DNA of 64,000 nucleotides, taken from positions 992,001 through 1,056,000 of the forward strand of contig CBDBPL010000007.1 of assembly GCA_965208685.1 (NCBI GenBank). Reading direction: 5' to 3'. This stretch comes from JAJEFO01 sp965208685. Its GTDB lineage: Bacteria; Pseudomonadota; Alphaproteobacteria; Rhodobacterales; Rhodobacteraceae. Below the pieces are notes generated by a model. That model was given only the letters and a program-made list of their open reading frames with translations, was not told the DNA's origin and ran no database searches. Below, piece by piece: positions 42,957 to 51,451 of the stretch; the first letter of the stretch is position 1; the number at the start of each line of letters is the position of its first letter. A program made the position numbers and the translations under genes.

Positions 42957-43646
42957 TCAGTCCTCCCCGAACAGGCGTGTTGCGACTGAACTGAGATGCG
43001 TACGCATTGCAGCATGGGCGGCGACCGGATCCCGCGCCTCGACCGCGGCAGCAACTGCGTCATGCTCGACAAAGCTGGGATGGTCCCGCGCGGGTTGCGG
43101 CGACTGGCGAATGACCGTGCCCCATGCCACGGCGCGCCGGACCTGGTTCAGCTGATTGAACAGGGACAGCAGCAGCACGTTGTCCGTCGCCTCAGCAATG
43201 ATTCTGTGAAACGCATCGTCCCGTGCCTCGTAGGCTTCCCAGTTCGTTACCTCCAGGCAGCGGCTGCAGGCCAGCTTCAAACGGATCACTGCAGCGTTCG
43301 AGGCGTTCAATGCCGCTTCGCGAGCGATCGCCGGTTCCAGCGAAAGGCGCGCCCGCATCAGCTGGACGGGTGTCACCTGCCTTGTCAGTTCAGCCAGGCT
43401 GCCGGTGTCCGCGCTGTCGCCGTGGGCCGCGACAAACGTGCCCTTGCCGACATGACGCCAGATCGCGCCTTCGCGTTCCAGTGAGTCCAGCGCCCCGCGA
43501 AGCGTGTTCCGGCTCATGTCCAGCATGACCGTCAGCTCTCGCTCGGGCGGCAGCCTGTCGCCGGGTCGGAAGCTGCCGGTGGCGATGAACGTCCTGAGCG
43601 CGGTGACCGCGTCGTCTCGATCAATGAAGTCCGGTTTCGTCTGCAT
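42957..43646 (-). CDS. GntR-family regulator (FadR/FCD type)
   Basis: The 229-aa protein has an N-terminal winged HTH (FRPGDRLPPERELTVMLDMS, then RNTLRGALDSLEREGAIWR) and an all-helical FCD effector domain with DDAFHRIIAEATDN and HDAVAAAVEARDPVAA, which usually binds a carboxylate with a metal. ATG 43646 is used; a TTG eight codons upstream is less likely. It lies between the importer operon and the divergent fumarylacetoacetase-family gene and probably controls both. Confidence 0.9.
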   Translation of the reverse strand: MQTKPDFIDRDDAVTALRTFIATGSFRPGDRLPPERELTVMLDMSRNTLRGALDSLEREGAIWRHVGKGTFVAAHGDSADTGSLAELTRQVTPVQLMRARLSLEPAIAREAALNASNAAVIRLKLACSRCLEVTNWEAYEARDDAFHRIIAEATDNVLLLSLFNQLNQVRRAVAWGTVIRQSPQPARDHPSFVEHDAVAAAVEARDPVAAHAAMRTHLSSVATRLFGED

Positions 43647-43654
43647 GGGCGCGC

Positions 43655-43674
43655 CAAATTGGTTGATCAATTTG
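43655..43674. promoter_or_regulatory. candidate GntR operator
   Basis: CAAATTG-gttgat-CAATTTG is a 7-bp inverted repeat just upstream of the GntR start. A further TTGGTT is at 43681-43686 and another at 43756-43761, near the divergent promoter. The spacing is usual for FadR-type dimers. Binding is inference. Confidence 0.4.
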
Positions 43675-43769
43675 CAAATATTGGTTCAAGCTTGCCTGAT
43701 TCTCGTTGCTGACGCAATGATTTTCAGCGAAATTGAATTCCTTGAGGTGCCAGATTGGTTGAGATTGAT

Positions 43770-43785
43770 TTGGCACTTTCGCTGC
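43770..43785 (+). promoter_or_regulatory. sigma-54-like promoter candidate
   Basis: TTGGCACTTTCGCTGC has the invariant GG and GC separated by exactly 10 bases, and a perfect -24 TTGGCAC. It ends 48 bp before the ATG of the fumarylacetoacetase-family gene. The -12 reads CTGC instead of TTGC. Confidence 0.35.
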
Positions 43786-43833
43786 GATAAAGCGTGTGCG
43801 ACGTAACGAAGCCTGTGAGGATCCTGAACTCCA

Positions 43834-44520
43834 ATGCCGCAGTTTGCAATCGAAGTTCCGCCTGCCGTGGCCTTGCCGATAGCCACGAATGCCGCTCTCT
43901 TTCCCGTACGCCGGGTCTACTGCATAGGCCGCAATTACGCCGCCCACGCGATCGAGATGGGGCACGACCCTGATCGCGAGCCGCCATTCTTCTTTCAGAA
44001 GAACCCCAACAATCTCACGTCTTCCGGAATCTTCCCGTATCCGCCGCAGAGCGAGGATGTTCATCACGAGGTCGAAGTTGCAGTGATGCTGGAATCGGGC
44101 GGCACCGACATAGCGGTTGGTGACGCGCTGGATCACGTGTTCGGCTATGCGTTGTCGCTGGACATGACCCGGCGTGACCTGCAGGGCGTCCAGAAGAAAA
44201 TGGGCCGGCCGTGGGAGATCGGCAAGGCGTTCGAGCATTCGGCGCCGACAGGTCCGATTCATCCCGTGTCAGAGGTCGGCCATCTCGACAAGGGCCGCAT
44301 CGCGCTGACAGTGAACGATGAGGTCCGGCAGGAAGGCGACATGAACCAGATGATCTGGAAGGTGCCGGAGATCATCGCCTACCTGTCGGAGTATTTCGAA
44401 CTGGCGGCAGGCGACGTCATCCTTTCAGGAACGCCGGCCGGCGTCGGCCCGGTGGAAAGGGGTGACACAATGATCGCGGAGGCCGAAGGCCTCGGCAGCA
44501 TGACAGTGTCGGTCGCGTAG
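43834..44520 (+). CDS. fumarylacetoacetate hydrolase family protein
   Basis: The 228-aa protein belongs to the FAH/hydratase-decarboxylase fold, which splits or decarboxylates beta-diketo acids with Mg2+. Visible motifs are VYCIGRNYAAHAIEMG, the metal-binding Glu pair in HHEVEVAVML, LDMTRRDLQGVQKKMGRPWE and LSGTPAGVGPVERGD. Small members act on fumarylpyruvate, acylpyruvates or oxaloacetate, and the substrate here is open. It is divergent from the GntR gene and the importer, suggesting catabolism of the imported compound. Confidence 0.9.
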   Translation: MPQFAIEVPPAVALPIATNAALFPVRRVYCIGRNYAAHAIEMGHDPDREPPFFFQKNPNNLTSSGIFPYPPQSEDVHHEVEVAVMLESGGTDIAVGDALDHVFGYALSLDMTRRDLQGVQKKMGRPWEIGKAFEHSAPTGPIHPVSEVGHLDKGRIALTVNDEVRQEGDMNQMIWKVPEIIAYLSEYFELAAGDVILSGTPAGVGPVERGDTMIAEAEGLGSMTVSVA

Positions 44521-44590
44521 GGGAGCAGGCCAGTTCAGGTCCGACACTCGGCCGCGACCGCCCGCATCCAATTGCCTCGCTTGCGCAAGC

Positions 44591-45175
44591 TCACGTCACG
44601 TAGCGGTAGGATGTCTCTACCGCATGCAGGAACGACGCGGCAGAGGAGCTGGCAGACAGCAGCAGGAACGCGTCATCTCCGGTTCGGACCGCCATCGCGC
44701 CCATATGCTCCATGACCGTCCTGCCGGTGCCGCCGATTTCAAAGGATGGCAGGTCAAGCGGGCAGATCCGCTCCAGCGCCAAGAGCGTGTCGGGGCCGGC
44801 AACCTCCAGGACAATCCATCCATCCGTCTGATCGGTCGTGTAACCGGTTCCTCCCAGCCGCTCCTGCACGACCTCTTCTGCATCGGGCGTCGCGTGCGGG
44901 AAGATCAGCATCATCTGGTCGGGTGCCGTCCGAATGGCCCGGATCTCGCCGCTGAGTGACGAGCGTGTCGGTTCGGGGACGTCCAGGGACCAGCCGTTCC
45001 TGAGCGTTTCCGTCAGTGCATCCTCACCGCCCAGCGGCGTCGCGATCGAGACGATCGCCAGATCGTCACGTTCGACGATGCGATTGCCCGAAAGTTCCAG
45101 GCTTGCGCCGCCGAGGACCGGCGCCGCTTCCAGGTTGATCTCATCCACGTTGGCGCACTCCGTCCGGGTCGACAT
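44591..45175 (-). CDS. soxG: sarcosine oxidase/N-methylglutamate dehydrogenase-type gamma subunit
   Basis: The 194-aa product has the gamma-subunit pattern, a GcvT-like half-fold: LGGEDALTETLRNGWSLDVP, then WIVLEVAGPDTLLALERICP, then TVMEHMGAMAVRTGDDAFLL. It has no catalytic motif of its own. The ATG at 45175 lies 35 nt inside the end of the alpha gene. It is the last gene of the BDAG operon. In methylamine users the same four-subunit architecture is N-methylglutamate dehydrogenase (MgdD for this subunit). Confidence 0.85.
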   Translation of the reverse strand: MSTRTECANVDEINLEAAPVLGGASLELSGNRIVERDDLAIVSIATPLGGEDALTETLRNGWSLDVPEPTRSSLSGEIRAIRTAPDQMMLIFPHATPDAEEVVQERLGGTGYTTDQTDGWIVLEVAGPDTLLALERICPLDLPSFEIGGTGRTVMEHMGAMAVRTGDDAFLLLSASSSAASFLHAVETSYRYVT

Positions 45176-48044
45176 GGTGGGGCGAGCAGACCTCGACAAG
45201 GACATCCTGATCACGGACGGGCGAATAGGCCCGGACCGTCTCGCCGATTCGATCCGTACCTCCCTTAAGGAAGCCGAGACCCACTGAGGTCCCGAGTTCG
45301 GGCGAGTAGGCGACAGAGGTCATCCAGCCCTGGTCGTGGGCCATGTCCGCCGGATCGCCAGGATTCAGGAAATGCGCGCCTGCTGTCAGGATGACGGAAC
45401 GATCTACGGGCCGGAACCCGGCAAGGCGCATCCCGTCGTCCTCGTTCATTGCGTCGCGTTCCGACAGTTTCAGCCCGATCGCATCCTTCGACCTGGAAAC
45501 CATGCCTCCGAGTCCGAGCATCCGAGCCGTGGTCTGGCCGGTGATTTCGTTGCCGGCCACGTGGCCCTTCTCGATGCGCAGGACGCCGAGCGCCTCGGTT
45601 CCGTACGGCACGGCATCGAATTCCTCGCCCGCCTTCATCAATGCCCGGATCATGCTGTCGCCGTAGCGCGCGGGCACCGCGATCTCGTAGGCAAGCTCGC
45701 CCGAGAAGGAGATCCGGAAGAGCCTGGCGGGCGTGCCGCCAAACACCGAGCACTCCGCGCAGGCCATGAACGGGAAGGCGTCATTGGAGAGATCGAGATC
45801 ATCGACCGCTTTCGAGAGCAGCGCCCGGGAGTTCGGACCGGCAACCGCGAACTGCGCCCAGCCGTCAGTCGTCGAAATCAGGTGCACGTCCAGGTCGGGC
45901 CAGAGGCACTGGCGAGCGAATTCCAGGTTGCGGAACACCGGCACCGCGTTGGCGGTCGTGGTCGTCATCACGAAGTGGCTTTCCGAAAGCCGGGCCGTGG
46001 TCCCGTCGTCGTAGCAGATGCCGTCCTCGCGAAGCATCAGGCCGTAGCGAACCTTGCCGACGGGAAGCTTCAGGAACGCGTTGGCATAGAGCCGGTTCAG
46101 GAACTCGGCCGCATCGCGGCCCTGGATGTCTATCTTCCCGAGCGTGGTCACGTCGCAGACGCCGACCGACTTTCGAACGTGGGACGCCTCGCGGTCCACG
46201 CTGTCGCGCCAGCCCTTCTCGCCTGGCCGCCTGAACCACTGCGCACGCAGCCACATGCCCGCTTCCACGAAGTCGGCACCGTTCTCCTCCGCCCACTTGT
46301 GACTGGGAGTCAGGCGATGCGGGCGGAAGTGCTTGCCGCGCGCTCGCCCTGCGAACGCGCCGATGGCGACCGGCGTGTAGGGCGGCCGGAATATGGTCGT
46401 TCCCGTCTCCTCGATGCTCTTTCCGGCGGCTTCTGCCATCAGGGCGAGCCCCAGGACGTTGGCTGTCCTGCCCTGGTCCGTCGCCATGCCCAGCGTCGTG
46501 TAGCGCTTCAGGTGTTCGACCGACCGGAATCCTTCCTGGTGACTCTGCCGGACATCCTTGGTCGTGACATCGTTCTGGAGATCCACCCATGCCCGCTTGC
46601 GAAGTCCCGTCACCTGCCAGAACGGAGCTGCGGCAAAGCCCTCGTCCGCTGCCCTTGCCGGCGTTCCCGGAGATCCGTCGGCACCGAGATCCCTGGCAAT
46701 TTCGACAGCCGCTCCGTGACCTTCCCGCAATGCCGCTGCAAGCGTCATGGTCCCGTTCGCGGCACCCGCCACGCCCATGCCTGGCGGCAACTCGTCGCCC
46801 GGAACAAAGCCGACGACATCGGCATTCCAGACCGGACGGCCGCGATGATGACATGTGAGATGCACGTTCGGCGACCATCCGCCTGACACTGCCAGGCAAT
46901 CGGTTTCGACGCGCCGGCCGTCGCCGAGGCGAACCGCGCGGATGCCACGGCGTCCGAACGTGTCCGTCACGAAGCCGCCCTTGCGGGCATCGATGACGGC
47001 GGTGACCTTGATGCCCTTTTCGCCCAGGTCCTCGGCTGTGCGAAGGCCGTCGTCGTTGTTCGTGAACACCGCGACCTTTCTGCCCGGCGCGACGCCGAAC
47101 CTGTTGACATATGTGCGCACGGCGCCGGCCAGCATGACACCTGGGCGGTCGTTGTTGCCAAAGGCGATGGAGCGTTCGGTCGCGCCCGCCGCGAGCAGGG
47201 CGCGCCGCGCGTAGATTCGCCAGAGCACCTGGCGCGGCCTGTTCTCGGCGTCGGCCAGATGATCGGTCCGGCGCTCGAGCGCGCCGTAGATGCCATGATC
47301 GAAAGCGCCGTATACGGTTGTGCGCGTCATCAGTCGCACGTTGCCGCTGGCGGCGAGTTCGGCAGTGACTGCGGCCGCCCAATCCGCGCCGGACTGTTCG
47401 TCGACTTCATGGGTTTCGGCGTTGAGGCGCCCACCCGGAACGAAGTCCTCGTCGGCCAGGATCACGCGAAGCCCGGACCGTGCGGCAGCCAGCGCGGCGG
47501 AAAGGCCGGCCGGTCCGGCGCCGATCACGAGGAGGTCGCAGTGCAGGAATCCGTGATCGTACACATCCGGGTCCGGCTTCATGGGAAGCCGGCCCAGACC
47601 TGCGGAGGCGCGGATCAGCGGTTCGTAGAGCCTCTCCCAGAACGACTTCGGCCACATGAAGGTCTTGTAGTAGAAGCCGGCTGAAAGGAAGGGCGACAGG
47701 AGATCGTTGGCCGCCATAAGGTCGAAGGCGAGGGGGCCTCGATGGTTCTGGCTGGTGGCGTTCAGGCCTTCGAACAGCTCGGTTGTCGTGGCCCGGGTGT
47801 TGGGTTCCTGCGCGGCGCCTTCGCGGAGCTGAACCAGCGCGTTGGGCTCTTCCGACCCGGACGTGAAAATGCCGCGCGGGCGATGATACTTGAACGATCG
47901 GCCTATCAGGCGCTCGCCGTTGGCAAGCAGCGCCGAGGCAAGCGTGTCGCCGTGATATCCGGTCATCCAGCGGCCGTTCCAGCTGAAGGAGAGCGTACGT
48001 GACCGGTCCACCATGCCGCCGTCGATGCGCATCGCCTGGGTCAT
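45141..48044 (-). CDS. soxA: sarcosine oxidase/N-methylglutamate dehydrogenase-type alpha subunit
   Basis: The 967-aa alpha subunit has the usual layout. An N-terminal ferredoxin-like domain (FSWNGRWMTGYHGDTLASAL) is followed by an NAD-binding domain (LLVIGAGPAGLSAALAAARS near residue 172). A C-terminal GcvT-like folate domain spans about 590-960, with DVTTLGKIDIQGRDAAEFL and ISFSGELAYEIAVPARYGD. The C-terminal domain passes the methylene group to tetrahydrofolate. The ATG overlaps the delta stop (ATGA). Next to GlxBCD-like genes, N-methylglutamate is as likely a substrate as sarcosine. Confidence 0.92.
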   Translation of the reverse strand: MTQAMRIDGGMVDRSRTLSFSWNGRWMTGYHGDTLASALLANGERLIGRSFKYHRPRGIFTSGSEEPNALVQLREGAAQEPNTRATTTELFEGLNATSQNHRGPLAFDLMAANDLLSPFLSAGFYYKTFMWPKSFWERLYEPLIRASAGLGRLPMKPDPDVYDHGFLHCDLLVIGAGPAGLSAALAAARSGLRVILADEDFVPGGRLNAETHEVDEQSGADWAAAVTAELAASGNVRLMTRTTVYGAFDHGIYGALERRTDHLADAENRPRQVLWRIYARRALLAAGATERSIAFGNNDRPGVMLAGAVRTYVNRFGVAPGRKVAVFTNNDDGLRTAEDLGEKGIKVTAVIDARKGGFVTDTFGRRGIRAVRLGDGRRVETDCLAVSGGWSPNVHLTCHHRGRPVWNADVVGFVPGDELPPGMGVAGAANGTMTLAAALREGHGAAVEIARDLGADGSPGTPARAADEGFAAAPFWQVTGLRKRAWVDLQNDVTTKDVRQSHQEGFRSVEHLKRYTTLGMATDQGRTANVLGLALMAEAAGKSIEETGTTIFRPPYTPVAIGAFAGRARGKHFRPHRLTPSHKWAEENGADFVEAGMWLRAQWFRRPGEKGWRDSVDREASHVRKSVGVCDVTTLGKIDIQGRDAAEFLNRLYANAFLKLPVGKVRYGLMLREDGICYDDGTTARLSESHFVMTTTTANAVPVFRNLEFARQCLWPDLDVHLISTTDGWAQFAVAGPNSRALLSKAVDDLDLSNDAFPFMACAECSVFGGTPARLFRISFSGELAYEIAVPARYGDSMIRALMKAGEEFDAVPYGTEALGVLRIEKGHVAGNEITGQTTARMLGLGGMVSRSKDAIGLKLSERDAMNEDDGMRLAGFRPVDRSVILTAGAHFLNPGDPADMAHDQGWMTSVAYSPELGTSVGLGFLKGGTDRIGETVRAYSPVRDQDVLVEVCSPHHVDPDGVRQRG

Positions 48045-48325
48045 CGCGACCGCCCCCGGGCGCGTGCGACGTCTCGGGCGAGTTCCACCTTGATCACGTC
48101 ATGGGTCAGGGTGCAGCGCGTCACCACCAGCCATGAGCGGTCGCCCTGCTCGTGGTACCAGAGCTCGCGGTGTTCACCTGCCGGGTTGTCCCTGACGTAG
48201 GCGTAGTCATGCATATCCTCGAACGTGGCGTTCCTGCCGTCGGGGCGGTCGATCAGGCACGCATCTCCAAGCACGACGAATTCCGCCGCGTCTCGGGGGC
48301 CTAGCAAGGGATGGCTGATGATCAT
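48041..48325 (-). CDS. soxD: sarcosine oxidase/N-methylglutamate dehydrogenase-type delta subunit lacking the zinc cysteines
   Basis: The 94-aa protein starts at ATG 48325 with MIISHPLLGPRDAAEFVVLG and continues YAYVRDNPAGEHRELWYHEQ, then DRSWLVVTRCTLTHDV. This is the delta pattern. Classical sarcosine oxidase delta subunits open with a Cys-Pro-x-Cys-Gly zinc motif; here HPLLG stands in its place, and no compensating cysteines are seen. This variant may mark the N-methylglutamate dehydrogenase branch (MgdB). A longer start at 48382 is possible but would add an untypical Arg-rich leader. Confidence 0.83.
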   Translation of the reverse strand: MIISHPLLGPRDAAEFVVLGDACLIDRPDGRNATFEDMHDYAYVRDNPAGEHRELWYHEQGDRSWLVVTRCTLTHDVIKVELARDVARARGRSR

Positions 48326-48391
48326 CCGCGGCGCCTTCCTGTCTGTCCTTGTCCCTGATCCGTGCCCTGTCGTCGTTCGCATGCCCGTCCC

Positions 48392-49642
48392 TCAGTGCAG
48401 GTTTGGTTGAGCCCCTACGCCCTTTTCGTCGATCATCGCTCCCTGTCGAAAGCGATCAAGACGGAAGAAGCGGGCGGTCTCATGGGGCCGGTCGGTCGCA
48501 AGAAGATGAGCGTAGCAGTAGCCGGAGGCAGGCGTCGCCTTGAAGCCGCCGTAACACCACCCGGCATTCAGGTAGAGTCCCTCGACATGGGTCTTGTCGA
48601 TGAACGGTGAGCCGTCCATGGACATGTCCATTACGCCGCCCCAAATCCTGAGCAGGCGCGCTCGCCCGATCATCGGCAAGATCGCCATGCCGCCCTCGCA
48701 GACGTCCTCGACGACCGGCAGGTTGCCGCGCTGCGCATAGGTGTTGTAGCCGTCGATGTCACCTCCGAAGACCAGCCCGCCCTTGTCTGACTGGCTGGCA
48801 TAGAAGTGCCCCGCGCCGAAGGTGATGACCCCGGGCAGCACCGGTTTGAGTCCCTCGGAGACAAAGGCCTGGAGCACGTGGCTCTCGATCGGGAGGCGCA
48901 TGCCGGCGAATGCGGCAACGCGCGACGACGATCCCGCCGCGCACATGGCGACCTTCCTTGCCTTGATAGGCCCCTTGGCGGTCTCGACACCGCGGCAGCG
49001 GCCGTTCCTGATGTCGAATCCCGTCACCTCGCAGTTCTGGATGATGTCGACGCCGCGCTGGTCCGCGCCCCGCGCAAAGCCCCAGGCCACGGCGTCGTGG
49101 CGAACGGTGCCGCCTCTAGGCTGCCACAATGCACCCGTGATCGGAAAGCGGGCGTTTTCGTGGTCGAGATAGGGGCACATCTTCCGAATCTCGTCGGGGC
49201 CCAGGATCGTGGCATCGGCGCCTGACAGCCGCATGGCGTTGCCGCGCCGGACAAAGGCGTCCCTTTGCGGATCGGAGTGACACAGGTTCAGGATGCCGCG
49301 CTGGCTGACCATCGCGTTGTAGTTGAAGTCCTGCTCAAGCCCTTCCCAGAGCTTGAGCGAGAACTCGTAGAAAGGCTGGTTGCCCTCGAGGAGGTAGTTC
49401 GAGCGTATGATGGTCGTGTTGCGGCCGATGTTGCCAGATCCGAGCCAGCCCTTTTCAAGCACGGCAACGTTGCGCTCCCCGAATTCCTTGGCGAGGTAGT
49501 ATGCCGTCGACAGCCCGTGGCCGCCGCCGCCGATGATGACGATGTCGTATTCCCGCCTGGGCTCCGGCTCGCGCCAGACCGGTTCCCATCCGCGGTTGCC
49601 CGTCAGGCCCTCCTTCAGGATTCTCAGTGCCGAATATCGCAT
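48392..49642 (-). CDS. soxB: sarcosine oxidase/N-methylglutamate dehydrogenase-type beta subunit
   Basis: The 416-aa FAD-dependent catalytic subunit oxidises an N-methyl amine. The FAD motif is IIGGGGHGLSTAYYLA at about residues 36-51, then GWLGSGNIGRNTTIIRSNYL and the C-terminal LYLNAGWCYGGFKATPASG. The gene leads the operon in the order B-D-A-G, the same order as sox and mgd operons. It is divergent from the GlxA-type regulator, which fits control by that protein. Confidence 0.92.
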   Translation of the reverse strand: MRYSALRILKEGLTGNRGWEPVWREPEPRREYDIVIIGGGGHGLSTAYYLAKEFGERNVAVLEKGWLGSGNIGRNTTIIRSNYLLEGNQPFYEFSLKLWEGLEQDFNYNAMVSQRGILNLCHSDPQRDAFVRRGNAMRLSGADATILGPDEIRKMCPYLDHENARFPITGALWQPRGGTVRHDAVAWGFARGADQRGVDIIQNCEVTGFDIRNGRCRGVETAKGPIKARKVAMCAAGSSSRVAAFAGMRLPIESHVLQAFVSEGLKPVLPGVITFGAGHFYASQSDKGGLVFGGDIDGYNTYAQRGNLPVVEDVCEGGMAILPMIGRARLLRIWGGVMDMSMDGSPFIDKTHVEGLYLNAGWCYGGFKATPASGYCYAHLLATDRPHETARFFRLDRFRQGAMIDEKGVGAQPNLH

Positions 49643-49700
49643 TGCGTTCCAGCCGACTTGGTTCAGTATCGGGCAATAGTGGGAGACCTTGGCATTTCAT

Positions 49701-50708
49701 ATGCTGGAACTGGACAGAAACTTGCAAATTCAGGACCTGACAGGCCCGACGGATTTCAGCCCCTTCCGGGTCGGCATCCTGCCGGTTCCCGGCTTTGCCC
49801 TGATGTCCTACGCCTGCACGGTCGAACCGTTGCGCGCGGCCAACCTGCTGTCGGATTCGGAACTGTACGAGATCGTCCATTTTTCTTCGGACGGCCGGGT
49901 TCCGAGTTCGGGCGCCGCCGTGATCGAGAGGACCTGCCGCCCGGGAGACGCGGAGGGCCTTGACCTGCTGCTGGTCGTGGCGGGCGGCGACCCGTTCGCG
50001 TTCGAGGATGCGGACATCCTTGAATGGTTGCGGCTCCTTGACGCGCAGGGCGTCCGCATCGGCGGCGTTTCCGGCGGCTCCGTCATCCTTGCGGCGGCGG
50101 GCCTGATGGAGGGCCGCCGCATGACCGTCCATTGGGAACATGCTGCGGCACTGTCCGAGATTCACCCGGAATGCCTGATCGAGCGACGTCTCTACGTGAT
50201 GGACCGCGACCGGGTGACATGCGGAGGCGGCACCGCGCCACTCGACCTGATGCATGCCCTGATCTCCAGCCAGTGGGGCGGCGGCTTCGCCCGGCTGGTC
50301 AGCGACTGGTTCCTGCATACCGACATTCGCGCCCCTGCTGACCCGCAGCGGGGCACCTTGGCCGAACGGCTCGGCAGCAACTCTCCGCACCTGGTCGAAG
50401 CCGTGTCGGCGATGGAGGACCATGTTGCCGATCCATTGTCCTTGTCCCAGCTCGCAATCGTGGCGGGGGTGACTCCCAGGCACTTGAATCGGCTATTTGC
50501 AGAGCGGCTTGGACGGAGTACGATGGCCTACTACCGGGAAATGCGTCTTGACGTTGCGCAACGGTTGATCAAGGACACGCCGATGTCCATTGCCGAGGTT
50601 TCGGAGGCAACCGGATTCGCCACGTCAAGTCACTTTTCCGGCGCGTACAGGCGGAAATTCGGCGTTAGTCCTCGTACGCGCCGACAAGCGGGCGCATCGG
50701 TCGAATAG
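49701..50708 (+). CDS. glxA: GlxA-family transcriptional regulator (DJ-1 domain plus AraC HTH)
   Basis: The 335-aa protein has an amidase/DJ-1-like sensor domain (FRVGILPVPGFALMSYACTV, then GGVSGGSVILAAAGLMEGRR) and a C-terminal AraC domain with two HTH motifs (LSQLAIVAGVTPRHLNRLF and SIAEVSEATGFATSSHFSGA). This class includes regulators of glycine betaine, carnitine and sarcosine use and of glx genes. ATG 49701 is used; a TTG at 49689 closer to GGGAG is possible. It is divergent from soxB and upstream of the amidotransferase, and probably activates the BDAG operon. Confidence 0.9.
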   Translation: MLELDRNLQIQDLTGPTDFSPFRVGILPVPGFALMSYACTVEPLRAANLLSDSELYEIVHFSSDGRVPSSGAAVIERTCRPGDAEGLDLLLVVAGGDPFAFEDADILEWLRLLDAQGVRIGGVSGGSVILAAAGLMEGRRMTVHWEHAAALSEIHPECLIERRLYVMDRDRVTCGGGTAPLDLMHALISSQWGGGFARLVSDWFLHTDIRAPADPQRGTLAERLGSNSPHLVEAVSAMEDHVADPLSLSQLAIVAGVTPRHLNRLFAERLGRSTMAYYREMRLDVAQRLIKDTPMSIAEVSEATGFATSSHFSGAYRRKFGVSPRTRRQAGASVE

Positions 50709-50731
50709 GGTCTGTTGAGGAGGATCGAACG

Positions 50732-51451
50732 TTGAAGCTTCTTGTCTTGCAGCATGCGGAAGCCGAGCATCCGGGAATTTTCAGGAAGTTCCTCCGCGAG
50801 GACGGCCACGACTACGACGCGGTCGAACTTGATGCCGGCGAGGAACTGCCTTCCATCGACGGGTACGACGGACTCTGGGTGCTGGGCGGGCCGATGGACG
50901 TCTGGCAGGAGGACGAGCATCCATGGCTGGCAGCGGAGAAGGCTTGCATACGGGACGCGGTTGAGGGCAGGGGCCTTCCGTTCCTCGGCCTCTGCCTTGG
51001 CCATCAATTGCTTGCCGAAGCCCTTGGCGGCAGCGTTGGTCCGTCGCGGACGCCGGAGATCGGTGTCATGGACGTGCAGCTGACGGAGGCTGGAGCGACC
51101 GGCGTGATCTTTGACGGGTTCCCGGAGGCGTTTCCCTGCCTGCAATGGCATTCGGCCGAAGTGACGAAAGTGCCGGCAGGGGCGGATGTGCTGGCGACAT
51201 CTCCGGCCTGCACCGTGCAGGCGCTCAAATGGGGTCCTAGAGCGTACTCGGCCCAATTTCACATCGAGATCGAAGCGGACACGGTCACGAACTGGAACAT
51301 GATTCCCGAGTATGCGGACGCGCTCGTCAAGGCGATGGGCTCAGACGGACCTGCGCGACTCGAAAGAGATCTCGATGCCAACATTGATGCGCTGAATTCC
51401 CTGGCCGAGAGGCTCTACATCAACTGGCTTCAGGCCGCAGCCCAGGTCTAG
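50732..51451 (+). CDS. class I glutamine amidotransferase-like protein
   Basis: The 239-aa protein has the triad GATase fold: YDGLWVLGGPMDVWQEDEHP near residue 45, the nucleophile Cys in FLGLCLGHQLLAEALGG, and the His-x-Glu in SAQFHIEIE. There is no synthetase domain, so it either feeds ammonia to a partner or hydrolyses a gamma-glutamyl compound, as PuuD-like enzymes do. The start is TTG at 50732 with GAGGAGGATCG well placed. It may act on gamma-glutamyl amides in the methylamine pathway; this is inference. Its TAG shares the CTAG with the convergent GntR stop. Confidence 0.88.
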   Translation: MKLLVLQHAEAEHPGIFRKFLREDGHDYDAVELDAGEELPSIDGYDGLWVLGGPMDVWQEDEHPWLAAEKACIRDAVEGRGLPFLGLCLGHQLLAEALGGSVGPSRTPEIGVMDVQLTEAGATGVIFDGFPEAFPCLQWHSAEVTKVPAGADVLATSPACTVQALKWGPRAYSAQFHIEIEADTVTNWNMIPEYADALVKAMGSDGPARLERDLDANIDALNSLAERLYINWLQAAAQV

